Made by a program: the position numbers and the translations under genes
Assembly: GCF_027627455.1 (NCBI RefSeq)
Contig: NZ_CP115483.1
Location: 3,410,001-3,474,000, forward strand
Reading direction: 5' to 3'
DNA length: 64,000 nt
Origin: Sphingobacterium sp. SYP-B4668
Lineage (GTDB): Bacteria; Bacteroidota; Bacteroidia; Sphingobacteriales; Sphingobacteriaceae
Shown here: piece after piece, positions 1 through 8,125 of the stretch
Position numbering within the stretch: position 1 is the first letter of the stretch
Layout: each line of letters opens with the position of its first letter
The notes under the pieces: model-generated
The model's database searches: none
What the model was told of the DNA's origin: nothing
What the model saw: the letters and a program-made list of their open reading frames with translations, nothing else

Positions 1-275
1 AAAATAAAGGAATGCATCCGTATGGCTATCAAAACGGAGGTGACTGGACATGGTTTGGTGGTCGTATGATACAACAACTGGTCAAGAATGGTTTTGAAAA
101 AGAGGCTTACGAGCAGATGCGTCCTATGCTCGAACGTGTCATTAACAATAACGGCTTCTACGAATGGTATACCCAAGACAATAAGCCAAAAGGCTCCGGG
201 ACTTTCAGGGGTGAGGCTGGGGTACTGTATGATGCGATTACATTATTGGAAAATAGCCAACTAGCTAAAAAATAA
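1..275 (+). CDS. Six-hairpin glycosidase-like protein, C-terminal fragment
   Basis: The frame is open to the left edge (reading from base 3), so this is the last ~91 codons of a longer gene. The visible part has an aromatic/glycine motif (YQNGGDWTWFGGR), a helical stretch and a closing GSGTFRGEAGVLYDAI segment. This pattern resembles the C-terminal part of (alpha/alpha)6-barrel carbohydrate-active enzymes, in which aromatic and Asp/Glu residues line the sugar pocket. That family link is from memory of the motif style, not a search, and the exact glycosidase family cannot be assigned from this piece. It ends just before a strong terminator and does not continue into the AraC gene downstream. 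Confidence 0.55.
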   Translation, partial: NKGMHPYGYQNGGDWTWFGGRMIQQLVKNGFEKEAYEQMRPMLERVINNNGFYEWYTQDNKPKGSGTFRGEAGVLYDAITLLENSQLAKK

Positions 276-282
276 CAAGAAG

Positions 283-317
283 AAGGTGTCTATACCCCTT
301 ATTTAGGCACCTTTTTT
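283..317 (+). terminator. Rho-independent terminator after the glycosidase-like gene
   Basis: An imperfect stem (AAGGTGTCT paired with AGGCACCTT, one G-T pair) is followed directly by a run of T residues, 8 bases past the stop codon. Confidence 0.8.
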
Positions 318-404
318 ACACTTATTTTCCTCGCCCCTTCCAAAAATCACCAAAAAGCTTGCTGTTGCCCAAAACTAATCCTATATTAGCTCTATACAAC
401 GACC

Positions 405-422
405 GATTGTAAAAAAACAATC
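405..422. promoter_or_regulatory. Short palindrome upstream of the first AraC gene
   Basis: GATTGT, six A residues, then ACAATC, ending 7 bases before the start codon at 430. It could be an autoregulatory site. The arms are only 6 bp, so chance is possible. Confidence 0.25.
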
Positions 423-429
423 AATATAC

Positions 430-1293
430 ATGAAGCCAGTATTTGCAAAAGTTTTGGAAGGATTGGGAACTGATGTTTTTGTGACCCGTGAAATCAACAG
501 ACCTTATTTTTCCACAGAGTTCCATTTTCACAAAGAATGCCAGATGACTTACATCGTTAAGAGTGAGGGCCGTCGTATTATTGGAGACAGTCTAGACACC
601 TTTACGAGTGACGAACTCACGTTCATAGGGCCTGATCTCCCACATGTATGGCACAATGACAATCAGGATATGGACATCCACCATACGGCATCTTCTATGT
701 CCCTATTTTTTGACCCAGACAAGCTTGTAGCCGCTTTTTCACCCTTTTTCAACACCTCCAAACTAACGCACTTTTTATCACTTTCCCAAAGAGGAATCTT
801 ATTCCAAGGTGAGCAGAAAGAGCAACTCAAAGGAATCCTCTATCAAATGATGCAAGCAGATGGCATTCCCAAAACCATCCTGTTGCTGGAAATTTTTCAA
901 ACCATACTAAATACAGATGATTATCATCTCCTATCCAGTTCAGGATATACGAATACCTACTTAGCGAAAGACAACGAAAAAATAGACCGTGTATTTCGCC
1001 ATGTATTTGATAACTTTTCAAAAGAAATCAATCTAGATGAAGTTTCTAAAATGGCCAATATGACCAAGCATGCTTTTTGTAGATATTTCAAGATCCGTAC
1101 GCAACGTACTTTTATTCAATTTGTCAATGAAGTGCGGGTAAGCCAAGCTTGCAAGCTCATCAGCGAAGACAAGGATCAGATCGGGAATATTGCTTATGAC
1201 TGCGGATTTAACAGCCTATCCAATTTCAACAAAATCTTTAAATCTATAAAAGGTAGTACCCCCAGTGAATATAAAAACGGATTGTTAAAATAA
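430..1293 (+). CDS. AraC family transcriptional regulator (copy 1 of a tandem pair)
   Basis: This is a 287-residue cytoplasmic DNA-binding regulator. Residues ~20-110 look like a cupin-type sensor domain (EFHFHKECQM, then GPDLPHVWHND), typical of AraC proteins that bind a sugar or other small ligand. Residues ~185-285 form the double helix-turn-helix domain, with LDEVSKMANMTKHAFCRYFK as the first HTH and IGNIAYDCGFNSLSNFNKIFK plus the TPSEYK ending as the second, the classic AraC signature. It is followed after only 28 bases by a closely similar gene, so the two are almost certainly a tandem duplication and possibly co-transcribed. The target is unknown. The glycosidase genes on either side make a carbohydrate regulon plausible, but this is inference. 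Confidence 0.93.
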   Translation: MKPVFAKVLEGLGTDVFVTREINRPYFSTEFHFHKECQMTYIVKSEGRRIIGDSLDTFTSDELTFIGPDLPHVWHNDNQDMDIHHTASSMSLFFDPDKLVAAFSPFFNTSKLTHFLSLSQRGILFQGEQKEQLKGILYQMMQADGIPKTILLLEIFQTILNTDDYHLLSSSGYTNTYLAKDNEKIDRVFRHVFDNFSKEINLDEVSKMANMTKHAFCRYFKIRTQRTFIQFVNEVRVSQACKLISEDKDQIGNIAYDCGFNSLSNFNKIFKSIKGSTPSEYKNGLLK

Positions 1294-1321
1294 CTACTTT
1301 ATGTATCCATAAACCTATTAC

Positions 1322-2230
1322 ATGAAACCTATTTTTGCCAAAGTTTTAGAAGGACTGAATCAGGAGCTCTTCATGACCAGACGGTTTGACAAACCCTATT
1401 TCTCTACTGAATTTCATTTTCACAGAGAGTGCCAGCTCAATTTTATCATCCGTAGTCAGGGGCGTAGGATTATTGGGGACAACGTCGACATTTTCGAAAG
1501 TGGAGAAATTACGCTCTTGGGATCGAACCTCCCTCATGTGTGGCACAATGACAAAGTGAACACCTTGAACAATGAGACTGCATCGTCCATTACCTTATTT
1601 TTCGACCCTGACAAATTAGTTGCCCACTTATCCCACTTCTTCAATACGATACAGGTCGAAAACTTTCTGCAAAAGGCTAAAAGAGGTATTATTTTCCAAG
1701 GAGAGAGCAAGAAAAAATTGAAAACATTGTTGGTCAAAATTGAACAATCTGATGGTATTCGCAAGACGATCTTACTCCTGGAACTGCTGGATTATATGGT
1801 AACCTCCAAAGATTACACCTATCTATCCAGCATAAGCTATGTCAACACGTATTCTGCAAAAGATAACGATAAGATAGACAAGGTCTTTAAACATATATTT
1901 GATAATTACGAGTCCGAGGTCAGCCTCGAAGAGGTCGCCAAAATAGCCAATATGACCAAGCAATCTTTTTGTCGGTATTTTAAAGCGCGTACTCAAAAGA
2001 CTTTTGTCCAATTCGTTAATGAAGTACGGGTAAGCCAAGCCTGTAGACTTATCTCCTCCGAAGATAATCAAATAGGAAATATCGCTTATGATTGTGGCTT
2101 CAATAGCCTTTCCAATTTCAATAAAATATTCAAACTCATAAAGGGAATTACTCCTAGGCAATACAAGAATGAGCTCCTCCACCCCACCTCGCGGGCACCT
2201 CGATTAGAGAAGCCGCTAGAAGCGCTTTAG
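1322..2230 (+). CDS. AraC family transcriptional regulator (copy 2 of a tandem pair)
   Basis: This 302-residue paralogue of the preceding gene can be aligned over its whole length. It has the same opening (MKPIFAKVLEGL), the same histidine-containing cupin strand (EFHFHRECQL) and the same C-terminal double HTH (LEEVAKIANMTKQSFCRYFK, then IGNIAYDCGFNSLSNFNKIFK). Conservation is strongest in the DNA-binding half and weaker between residues ~55 and 180, so the copies may recognise similar DNA but different ligands. Copy 2 carries a ~16-residue C-terminal extension (Pro/Arg-rich) that copy 1 lacks, which looks like read-through after loss of the ancestral stop codon. It converges with the glycosidase-like gene downstream. 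Confidence 0.93.
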   Translation: MKPIFAKVLEGLNQELFMTRRFDKPYFSTEFHFHRECQLNFIIRSQGRRIIGDNVDIFESGEITLLGSNLPHVWHNDKVNTLNNETASSITLFFDPDKLVAHLSHFFNTIQVENFLQKAKRGIIFQGESKKKLKTLLVKIEQSDGIRKTILLLELLDYMVTSKDYTYLSSISYVNTYSAKDNDKIDKVFKHIFDNYESEVSLEEVAKIANMTKQSFCRYFKARTQKTFVQFVNEVRVSQACRLISSEDNQIGNIAYDCGFNSLSNFNKIFKLIKGITPRQYKNELLHPTSRAPRLEKPLEAL

Positions 2231-2247
2231 GGACCTCCTTCTTAATT

Positions 2248-2278
2248 AAAAAATCCAGCACATATTACTGCGCTGGAT
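2248..2278 (-). terminator. Terminator of the beta-propeller glycosidase-like gene
   Basis: ATCCAGC and GCTGGAT form a 7-bp stem. On the minus strand it is followed by a run of T residues, about 30 bases after the stop codon of the minus-strand gene. Confidence 0.7.
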
Positions 2279-2306
2279 GAATGATAAGTATAAACACATA
2301 CATAGG

Positions 2307-3968
2307 TTATTCTACTTTCAAATCAAAACTAAAGGATGATTTCTCCACTCCTCTCACTTTGACAATAAGCTTCAGCGGATGACTTTGTCCAGCTGCCAGA
2401 TTGCCTTTCCACTTCACCTGTGCCTGTGCGTATGGCGCCAAAGGTGGAATAGCGTGTCTTCCAAGAAATGTTTGTCCCTTTCCATTTAGAGCATAGAGTT
2501 CCAGCTCGGCACCTCTTGATTTGACCTGTCCCAAATTATCCACCCGCACCTGCAACATCTGTTTGCCACCCTGCTGTATGACAGTTGGTCTTCGTGCCGA
2601 CAAGATAGGCTCGTTGTAGGAAATCCAAGGTACTCGTGTATACCCGAACACCATATTTCCAGATTTGGACTTACCGATTATCTTCGGTGCAAACTCATCT
2701 TTGGTCAATCCGTGTCCGGTATTCCCAAAGGTGACGATTACCCCATCTTTGGTGCTTTCCATCTTAGTCGCTGGGCTACCCTTGCCAAAGTTGACTTCTG
2801 TTGAAGCCCCAAATCTTAGGGTCTGCACATCCAATTCTCTAGCAGGATCAAAATGTGGTTCTTTACGTATCTTCACCTGAATCGATTTGGTTTTGCCATC
2901 GGGAAAGGCGGTGTTCACCATTTCCATCAGCATTCCTGGATTTAGGGGGATTGAGATATTTTTCGAACTGTGTCGATCATGGGGTCTATCATCTGCTTTC
3001 TGTACATCGATAACCGCAAAATTGGCTTGAAAGGCACGGCCAAAACTATCCTGCAATACTTTTATCCGTTCATATTTAAACCACTCCTCTTTTACGCCAT
3101 CAGCGTGGATTGAAATGCCAGGTGTATACGCCTCCCCTGGATCGGTCACCCAGTTGACCCCATCTTTTGACCGCTGATAGAATGCAATTCGTCCCAACCA
3201 GTCATTTACGATTAGGTGATACTGGATGTGGTCACGCCACACCACCGGATCTTCAAACTCACCTTCTACCGCTGGATACACACGCTTGTCAGTGACCTGT
3301 TGATAGGGACTCAACCCTGTTTCACTGAACCATACCCCACCCCCTCTACAAATCATCAGATTGGATCCGTCTTCGCGCTTGGCAAAGGTTAGATTGGACA
3401 ATCCTTCGATAATTGGTCTATCCCGCTGATCAAATACAAATTTTTCGTACTTCCAAGGACCATTGAAACTATCCGCTATATAATATCCATCAATTACATA
3501 AATTACATACTTACCATTCTTAGCTCTAAACAATTCAGGATTGTGCCCCTTTCCGATGGTATCTACTATTTTGAATGGACCTATTGAATTGTCACTTACC
3601 GTGTGATACACGATAGAATTAGGCCATTCATCATGCCCTTTTGCCGAATGCTCTGGCCAACCACAGACATATAAATGGTATTTACCATCATCTGCTAATA
3701 GGATGTTACCTCCCCAATACGATCTTTCACGATCTTCTATACCATTGTCTACATAGCGCTGTTGCACTCCCTCAGCCCCCCAATCACTTTCGGTTGCCAA
3801 TTTCCCAACTGGCATCGGAAGAAAGCGATCTTTAAATCGAGCCCCCTCCACCAATTGCATCCACTCCTTAGGCCGCTCTCTTTCCGTAATCTGCGCTATT
3901 GACGGTAGTGTAGTACACACGCATAATAGTGCTGTAGTGAACCATCCTAATCTTTTTGACTTTTTCAT
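2307..3968 (-). CDS. Exported beta-propeller glycoside hydrolase-like protein (GH43/117-like fold)
   Basis: 553 residues with a signal peptide (basic MKKSKR, hydrophobic core, cleavage near SIAQ, residues ~1-26), so it is periplasmic or secreted. Residues ~60-330 contain repeated blade-like motifs (GGNILLADDGKYHLYVCGWPE, GHNPELFRAKNGKYVIYV, DGYYIADSFNGPWKY, FEDPVVWRDHIQYHLI), the style of five-bladed propeller glycosidases of the GH43/GH62/GH117 clans. Acidic residues in GHNPE and FEDPV are candidates for catalysis. The C-terminal ~120 residues look like a beta-sandwich module (LQVRVDNLGQVKSRGAELELYAL). The substrate cannot be read from sequence. It is monocistronic, with its own terminator, and converges with the AraC pair, which may be its regulators. 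Confidence 0.7.
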   Translation of the reverse strand: MKKSKRLGWFTTALLCVCTTLPSIAQITERERPKEWMQLVEGARFKDRFLPMPVGKLATESDWGAEGVQQRYVDNGIEDRERSYWGGNILLADDGKYHLYVCGWPEHSAKGHDEWPNSIVYHTVSDNSIGPFKIVDTIGKGHNPELFRAKNGKYVIYVIDGYYIADSFNGPWKYEKFVFDQRDRPIIEGLSNLTFAKREDGSNLMICRGGGVWFSETGLSPYQQVTDKRVYPAVEGEFEDPVVWRDHIQYHLIVNDWLGRIAFYQRSKDGVNWVTDPGEAYTPGISIHADGVKEEWFKYERIKVLQDSFGRAFQANFAVIDVQKADDRPHDRHSSKNISIPLNPGMLMEMVNTAFPDGKTKSIQVKIRKEPHFDPARELDVQTLRFGASTEVNFGKGSPATKMESTKDGVIVTFGNTGHGLTKDEFAPKIIGKSKSGNMVFGYTRVPWISYNEPILSARRPTVIQQGGKQMLQVRVDNLGQVKSRGAELELYALNGKGQTFLGRHAIPPLAPYAQAQVKWKGNLAAGQSHPLKLIVKVRGVEKSSFSFDLKVE

Positions 3969-4405
3969 AATTTGTGTCGTATAAATCAGTATTTACACTG
4001 GTTATGTAAAGGTAATCAACATCACTTCCATATATCAAGTTCTATATTAACCAGCTTTGAGTCAATATTACCGCTGCACAAACTATTCATTTAAGCCTCC
4101 AGACTCTTGCGCCTTTTACACCTTTGTTCATACTTAAAATACAAGCTATACTATCCTTAGCTAACACTATGCTACCCTAGTCATCTAACTCAAATGCAAT
4201 TGAAGTGAAATACATGTCAGAATAGTTTTAATAAAGGTCAAAAAAGGTCTGGTTAATGTTATTGGCCAGTGATTGCCGGACAGCCTGCATCTTCCCAAAG
4301 CGACGTCTAACCCCCTAGATTAATTCTACTCATCTATTTATTCTTTTCGTTAAACCAAATGGCTATCTTACGGTCATATAGAGAGCTAATTTTAATTTTC
4401 AGACT
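3969..4405. other. Gene-free stretch between divergent genes
   Basis: 437 bases between the start codons of two divergent exported-protein genes. It presumably contains both promoters. No open frame, tRNA or strong hairpin was seen, and no full TAnnTTTG -7 element was located with confidence. Confidence 0.5.
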
Positions 4406-5227
4406 ATGCATAAAATTCCTATTATTCTCATATTAGGGCTTTTTTTACAGAGCCTTTCAAGTCCAGAGGCATTCGCTTCGTCCCAAACCTCTGAAATAAA
4501 TATAGCAGATACGTTGAGTAATGAAATGAAAGATTTCGTCTTGAAATCAAATCTTCTCAATGGTTTAGATAAGAATAGATTGACCTTTGACGCTGACAGC
4601 CGCGGCAATGTAATTATCAAGGACCCATTTGGAAGAAAAGCAACCGTGACAAAAGAGCACTCCGGTGATTACGTTATCGACGACGACAGTGGGACCCGAA
4701 CAACTGTACGCAAGGATTTTTTTGGTGATTATACCATTTCAGACAACAAAGGCAGCCGCACTACCGTAAGTAAGGATTTTTCAGGTGACTATACCATTTC
4801 GGACAATAAAGGAAACCGTACTACCGTAAGTAAGGATTTTTCAGGTGACTATACCATTTCGGACAATAAAGGCAATCGCACTATCGTAAGTAAGGATTTT
4901 TCAGGTGACTATACCATCTCGGACAATAAAGGCAACCGCAGCACCGTACGTAAGGATTTTTCAGGCGATCAGACTATCTCAGACAACAAAGGCAACCGTA
5001 CCACCGTAAGCAAGGATTTTTCGGGTGACTATATCATCTCGGACAACAAAGGCAACCGTACCACCGTAAGCAAGGATTTTTCGGGTGACTATACCATCTC
5101 GGACAACAAAGGCAACCGAGCATCTATTAAAAAAGATATATTCGGAAATATTACCATCGATGACCCTAAAGGTGTTTTAAATGCTGTCAAGTATAATATT
5201 ATCGAGACCCTATTTAGCAAAGACTAA
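4406..5227 (+). CDS. Secreted protein of tandem 20-residue repeats
   Basis: 273 residues. A signal peptide (MHKIPIILILGLFLQSL, cleavage near EAFA) is followed by a ~35-residue leader and then ten 20-residue units from about residue 56 to 255. The consensus is GNRTTVSKDFSGDYTISDNK. Units 3-9 are almost identical, while units 1, 2 and 10 are diverged caps. Each unit alternates T-V/T-I strand-like segments with Gly-Asp and Asp-Asn-Lys-Gly turns, which suggests a stacked beta structure (solenoid or hairpin array). The Asp-rich turns could bind Ca2+, which is inference. A short non-repeat tail closes the protein. I do not recognise a family. The function is unknown; a surface or extracellular structural or adhesive role is plausible. 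Confidence 0.85.
   Translation: MHKIPIILILGLFLQSLSSPEAFASSQTSEINIADTLSNEMKDFVLKSNLLNGLDKNRLTFDADSRGNVIIKDPFGRKATVTKEHSGDYVIDDDSGTRTTVRKDFFGDYTISDNKGSRTTVSKDFSGDYTISDNKGNRTTVSKDFSGDYTISDNKGNRTIVSKDFSGDYTISDNKGNRSTVRKDFSGDQTISDNKGNRTTVSKDFSGDYIISDNKGNRTTVSKDFSGDYTISDNKGNRASIKKDIFGNITIDDPKGVLNAVKYNIIETLFSKD
4571..5170 (+). repeat. Ten in-frame 60-bp tandem repeats
   Basis: Unit boundaries fall at 4571, 4631, 4691 and every 60 bases to 5170. The seven units 4691-5110 are nearly identical at the DNA level, including synonymous positions, which indicates recent expansion or gene conversion. The first two and last units are old and diverged. Confidence 0.95.
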
Positions 5228-5637
5228 ATAGGGATGAAAGCGTACACGACAACCGTACACTCCTACAGCTATGGTCAATCGTACCGCCGTTCTCTTTTGG
5301 TCGATAGTGCACTATTCCCCTCCTCAGTCGCCATTGCATCTGGTCAACACTTTATAATACAGGAATTTTCATTTCACAATTCAAACCTAAGGAATTGATA
5401 ATCAAACACAAATATCACCAATCAAGCACGCGAATAGTGCCCCTCACCCCATCTGTTTCCAATCAACTTCGGAACAACTTCGCCCTTCCATCAATCTGTA
5501 CACAAGATGGCTTCGAATTTTTACCGCTGTGATAGCTTTAAAATTCGAAGCCAATTCGATAAAAACTACCTGAAAGGCAGAAGAAAGGTAGAAGTTAGAG
5601 CGAAGAAAGCTAAACGTTAAAGAGAAGAAAGGGGGAT
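5228..5637. other. Gene-free stretch with one perfect hairpin
   Basis: 410 bases between convergent stop codons. It holds a perfect 14-bp inverted repeat (5508-5553, listed separately) and a purine-rich tail near 5570-5635. No open frame of interest was seen. Confidence 0.5.
5508..5553. repeat. Perfect 14-bp inverted repeat with 18-base loop
   Basis: Left arm 5508-5521 (TGGCTTCGAATTTT) is the exact reverse complement of 5540-5553. There is no T-run on the plus strand. It lies about 285 bases after the repeat-protein stop and about 85 bases beyond the 3' end of the minus-strand monooxygenase, so it could be a distal terminator or a structured RNA element. Confidence 0.5.
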
Positions 5638-6774
5638 TTACAACAGATGAAGGAATTCGATCAGCTCCTTTGCAGCAGCACGTCCGGCACGATTAGCTCC
5701 GATAGTGGACGCTGAGGGGCCATATCCTGTAAGATGTATGCGAGGATCTTGTGCCACCTGAGTGGCTAATTTTCCAGACATTTCAATACCATTCTTATCA
5801 TTCATCAACTTTAAAGGTGCTAGATGATCCAACGAATGACGAAAGCCAGTATTCCAGAAAATAACATCCGCGTCCAATGTGGTTCCATCTGCCCAGCGTA
5901 CACCGGTTTCAGTAATCTCCTCAAACATAGGTTTTCGTTCCAAAACGCCTTTATCCAACATATCTGCTATCGCTGGGGTGATAGGCAATCCCGTAACCGA
6001 TACCACCGAATCTGGCGGCAACCCTTCTCGTACTCTTTTTTCGACCAACGCGACTGCTTCACGGCCCAAATCCGGGTTAAACTCATAAGTCCGAAAATCA
6101 GGAGGTCTACGGGTCACCCAAGTGGTCTGCGTGACTTTAGATATTTCTCCCAATAACTGCACGGCGGAAATTCCTCCTCCGACAATTATGACGTGCTTGC
6201 CTTCAAATTCTTCCGCAGACTTATACTCCCCTGTATGCAATTGACGGCCTTGGAATTTTTCCCATCCCGGATATTTGGGGCAATAAGGTGTTTTCCACGT
6301 CCCAGTTGCATTGATCAACCCACGGGCACTGAATTGCACCCCATTGGTTCGAATAATAAACCGCCCGTTACGTTCACTGACTTCACGTACCCGAATAGGG
6401 CGGATAACAGGGAGTCCAAAGGTTCTTTCATACGCTTCATAGTATTTTGGAAGGGCAATGTTAGCTTGGAGTTTCTTATCAGTTGTATTCACGACATCAG
6501 AAAATCCCATTCCTGGCAAATCGTTAATACCGTTTACAGTGCTCAAGGTCAATGAATCCCATCGGTGTTGCCAAGCTCCACCAGGCCCGAATTCATCATC
6601 TAAGACCACAAATCCCTTTCCCGGTTGGATACCGTTTTTTTGTAGATAGTAGGCAGCTGACAAGCCGGCTTGCCCCGCACCAATAACTACGACATCTACT
6701 TTATAAAAAATGTCAAGATGAGGTGTACTCCCTTTAGAAGAGTCGTCACCTTCCATGTCTTTCTCAGGGTTCAT
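5638..6774 (-). CDS. Flavin-containing monooxygenase / CzcO-like FAD-dependent oxidoreductase
   Basis: 378 residues, no signal peptide. A dinucleotide-binding motif VVIGAGQAGLSAAYYLQ near residues 29-46 binds FAD, and a second, VIIVGGGISAVQLLGEIS near residues ~190-208, is expected to bind NADPH. LINATGTWKTPYCPKYPG near residue 155 is the ATG-type hinge seen in flavoprotein monooxygenases, and FWNTGFRHSLDHLAP lies near residue 305. The family includes proteins annotated as 'putative flavoproteins involved in K+ transport', but the substrate here is unknown. It sits 12 bases downstream of an AraC regulator on the same strand, so the pair is most likely one operon in which the AraC protein controls an oxidative detoxification or catabolic step. 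Confidence 0.85.
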   Translation of the reverse strand: MNPEKDMEGDDSSKGSTPHLDIFYKVDVVVIGAGQAGLSAAYYLQKNGIQPGKGFVVLDDEFGPGGAWQHRWDSLTLSTVNGINDLPGMGFSDVVNTTDKKLQANIALPKYYEAYERTFGLPVIRPIRVREVSERNGRFIIRTNGVQFSARGLINATGTWKTPYCPKYPGWEKFQGRQLHTGEYKSAEEFEGKHVIIVGGGISAVQLLGEISKVTQTTWVTRRPPDFRTYEFNPDLGREAVALVEKRVREGLPPDSVVSVTGLPITPAIADMLDKGVLERKPMFEEITETGVRWADGTTLDADVIFWNTGFRHSLDHLAPLKLMNDKNGIEMSGKLATQVAQDPRIHLTGYGPSASTIGANRAGRAAAKELIEFLHLL

Positions 6775-6786
6775 AGCAATAATCTT

Positions 6787-7737
6787 TTAAACAAAATGTT
6801 CATCCAACTTAAACCTGTTTCGATAGTGAGAAGGGGATATCCCCATATGATCCTTAAACAATCTAGAAAAATAGTATTGGTCTTCAAATCCAAGGTCGCA
6901 AGATATCTGGGAGATTCTATTTTCTGAAAATTGTAGCATATGGCAAGCCTTTTGTATTTTCAAATGGTTAAGATACTCAATGGGTGAGTAACCTGTGCGT
7001 GCTTTAAAAAGTTTTGAAAAATGAGAGATAGAGAGGTTACTGTTATGGGCTATATCTTGCAAGCTTACTTTGCTGCTGAAATTCGATTTGAGATACAGAA
7101 TGGAATTGTTGATGATGTCCTCTTTTGCATCGACGTTCCAATTACTAGAAACCTCTCGATGCAGATAGCCACTGAGGTAGTAAGGTAATGTCAGGGCGAT
7201 ACACTCCATAATCTCCCGCCCGTAACCTTTTAACAGTAAAGCATACATCTTCTCAAAAACAGCTCTCATCTCTTCACCAAAAACCAATGAGTTGCGATTG
7301 GTCAGCATATTCTTAAAAATCCCGTTGACAATATCAAGGACCTGCATTCCGCCAAAATGAATCCAATAAATGGTCCAGGGGTCATGTGTATCCGCTTGGT
7401 ACGTATGTGGAGTATGAGCTGGAATGACGACGTAATTATTAGCCTGAATACGGTAGAAGCTCTTTCCAATCCACACCTCCCCCTTTCCGTCTACACAATG
7501 GATGAGAATATGCTCTGCACATCCCGTTTCTCGTTGGCGATAGTGATTTTTGGCCTTTGGATAGTAGCCAATATCGCTGATATAGAAATTACCCGAAATT
7601 TTAGCGATACTATTCTGCTTCACCACTATTGGTGGCACCACGAGACACAACTCGCCATCAAAACCAACTTTCTTATTTTTAAGTTCCTTCACAGCAAAAT
7701 AATAAAGAATATAATCCATTCCTACGGAACATATCAT
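6787..7737 (-). CDS. AraC family transcriptional regulator
   Basis: 316 residues. Residues ~30-170 form a cupin-like AraC ligand-binding domain (HCVDGKGEVWIGKSFYRI, then VVIPAHTPHTYQADTHDPWTIYWIHFGG). The last ~100 residues are the AraC double HTH: VSLQDIAHNSNLSISHFSKLFKARTGYSPIEYL, then ISQISCDLGFEDQYYFSRLFK with the canonical GISPSHYR end. It is the first gene of a likely two-gene operon with the flavin monooxygenase. A -7-like element lies ~60 bases upstream. The first methionine is used; a second Met at residue 7 is an alternative start. Confidence 0.92.
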   Translation of the reverse strand: MICSVGMDYILYYFAVKELKNKKVGFDGELCLVVPPIVVKQNSIAKISGNFYISDIGYYPKAKNHYRQRETGCAEHILIHCVDGKGEVWIGKSFYRIQANNYVVIPAHTPHTYQADTHDPWTIYWIHFGGMQVLDIVNGIFKNMLTNRNSLVFGEEMRAVFEKMYALLLKGYGREIMECIALTLPYYLSGYLHREVSSNWNVDAKEDIINNSILYLKSNFSSKVSLQDIAHNSNLSISHFSKLFKARTGYSPIEYLNHLKIQKACHMLQFSENRISQISCDLGFEDQYYFSRLFKDHMGISPSHYRNRFKLDEHFV

Positions 7738-7798
7738 GCTTAATTCAAGTTAAAGGCATCTTATCTACATCCCCTCGAAATATTTTAAAGCATATAGC

Positions 7799-7806
7799 CA
7801 AAGGTA
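7799..7806 (-). promoter_or_regulatory. -7-like element upstream of AraC gene
   Basis: On the minus strand this reads TACCTTTG, a perfect match to the Bacteroidota -7 consensus TAnnTTTG, 62 bases before the start codon. No clear -33 TTTG/TTG was found at the usual 19-20 base spacing. Confidence 0.35.
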
Positions 7807-7954
7807 AAAAATAATTGCCAAAAATGCATTCCCCCAGTACAGTTGAACATATGATGGTGGTAAGCTATTGGCCATAAACGGATGCCAAAACATTGCCCAG
7901 CTAGTGCACGCGTGCCGCGTGTACTACTAACAAACAACGACTAAACACCAAAGA

Positions 7955-8125
7955 ATGCAAAGGAAAGAGAAGCCGACCTTTGCCGTCTTTCGCGTTCACT
8001 TAATCGATTTGATATTCCAAAAAACGCATAGTAGTTTGGCCCAAACTGCTAGTAGTTTGGCTCAAACACATAGCAGTTTACGACAAACGCACAACGCTTT
8101 TTCATCAAGTCATAGCACTTTTTAG
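7955..8125 (+). CDS. Possible 56-codon repetitive ORF (doubtful)
   Basis: An ATG at 7955 opens a frame of 56 codons ending at a TAG in the fifth 21-bp unit. Because 21 bases are exactly seven codons, the units read as a heptapeptide (HSSLAQT, ASSLAQT, HSSLRQT, then diverging). The basic N-terminus (MQRKEKPTF) is not a signal peptide. The array continues for six more units beyond the stop, with further in-frame stops, so either a longer gene has decayed or the reading frame is a by-product of the DNA repeat. There is no ribosome-binding site to decide. Confidence 0.2.
   Translation: MQRKEKPTFAVFRVHLIDLIFQKTHSSLAQTASSLAQTHSSLRQTHNAFSSSHSTF

Noticed and set aside
4571..5170. Assembly artefact from repeat collapse
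   Set aside because: The units remain in frame with diverged end caps and distinct silent changes, so the repeat is genuine, although the exact copy number could still be misassembled.
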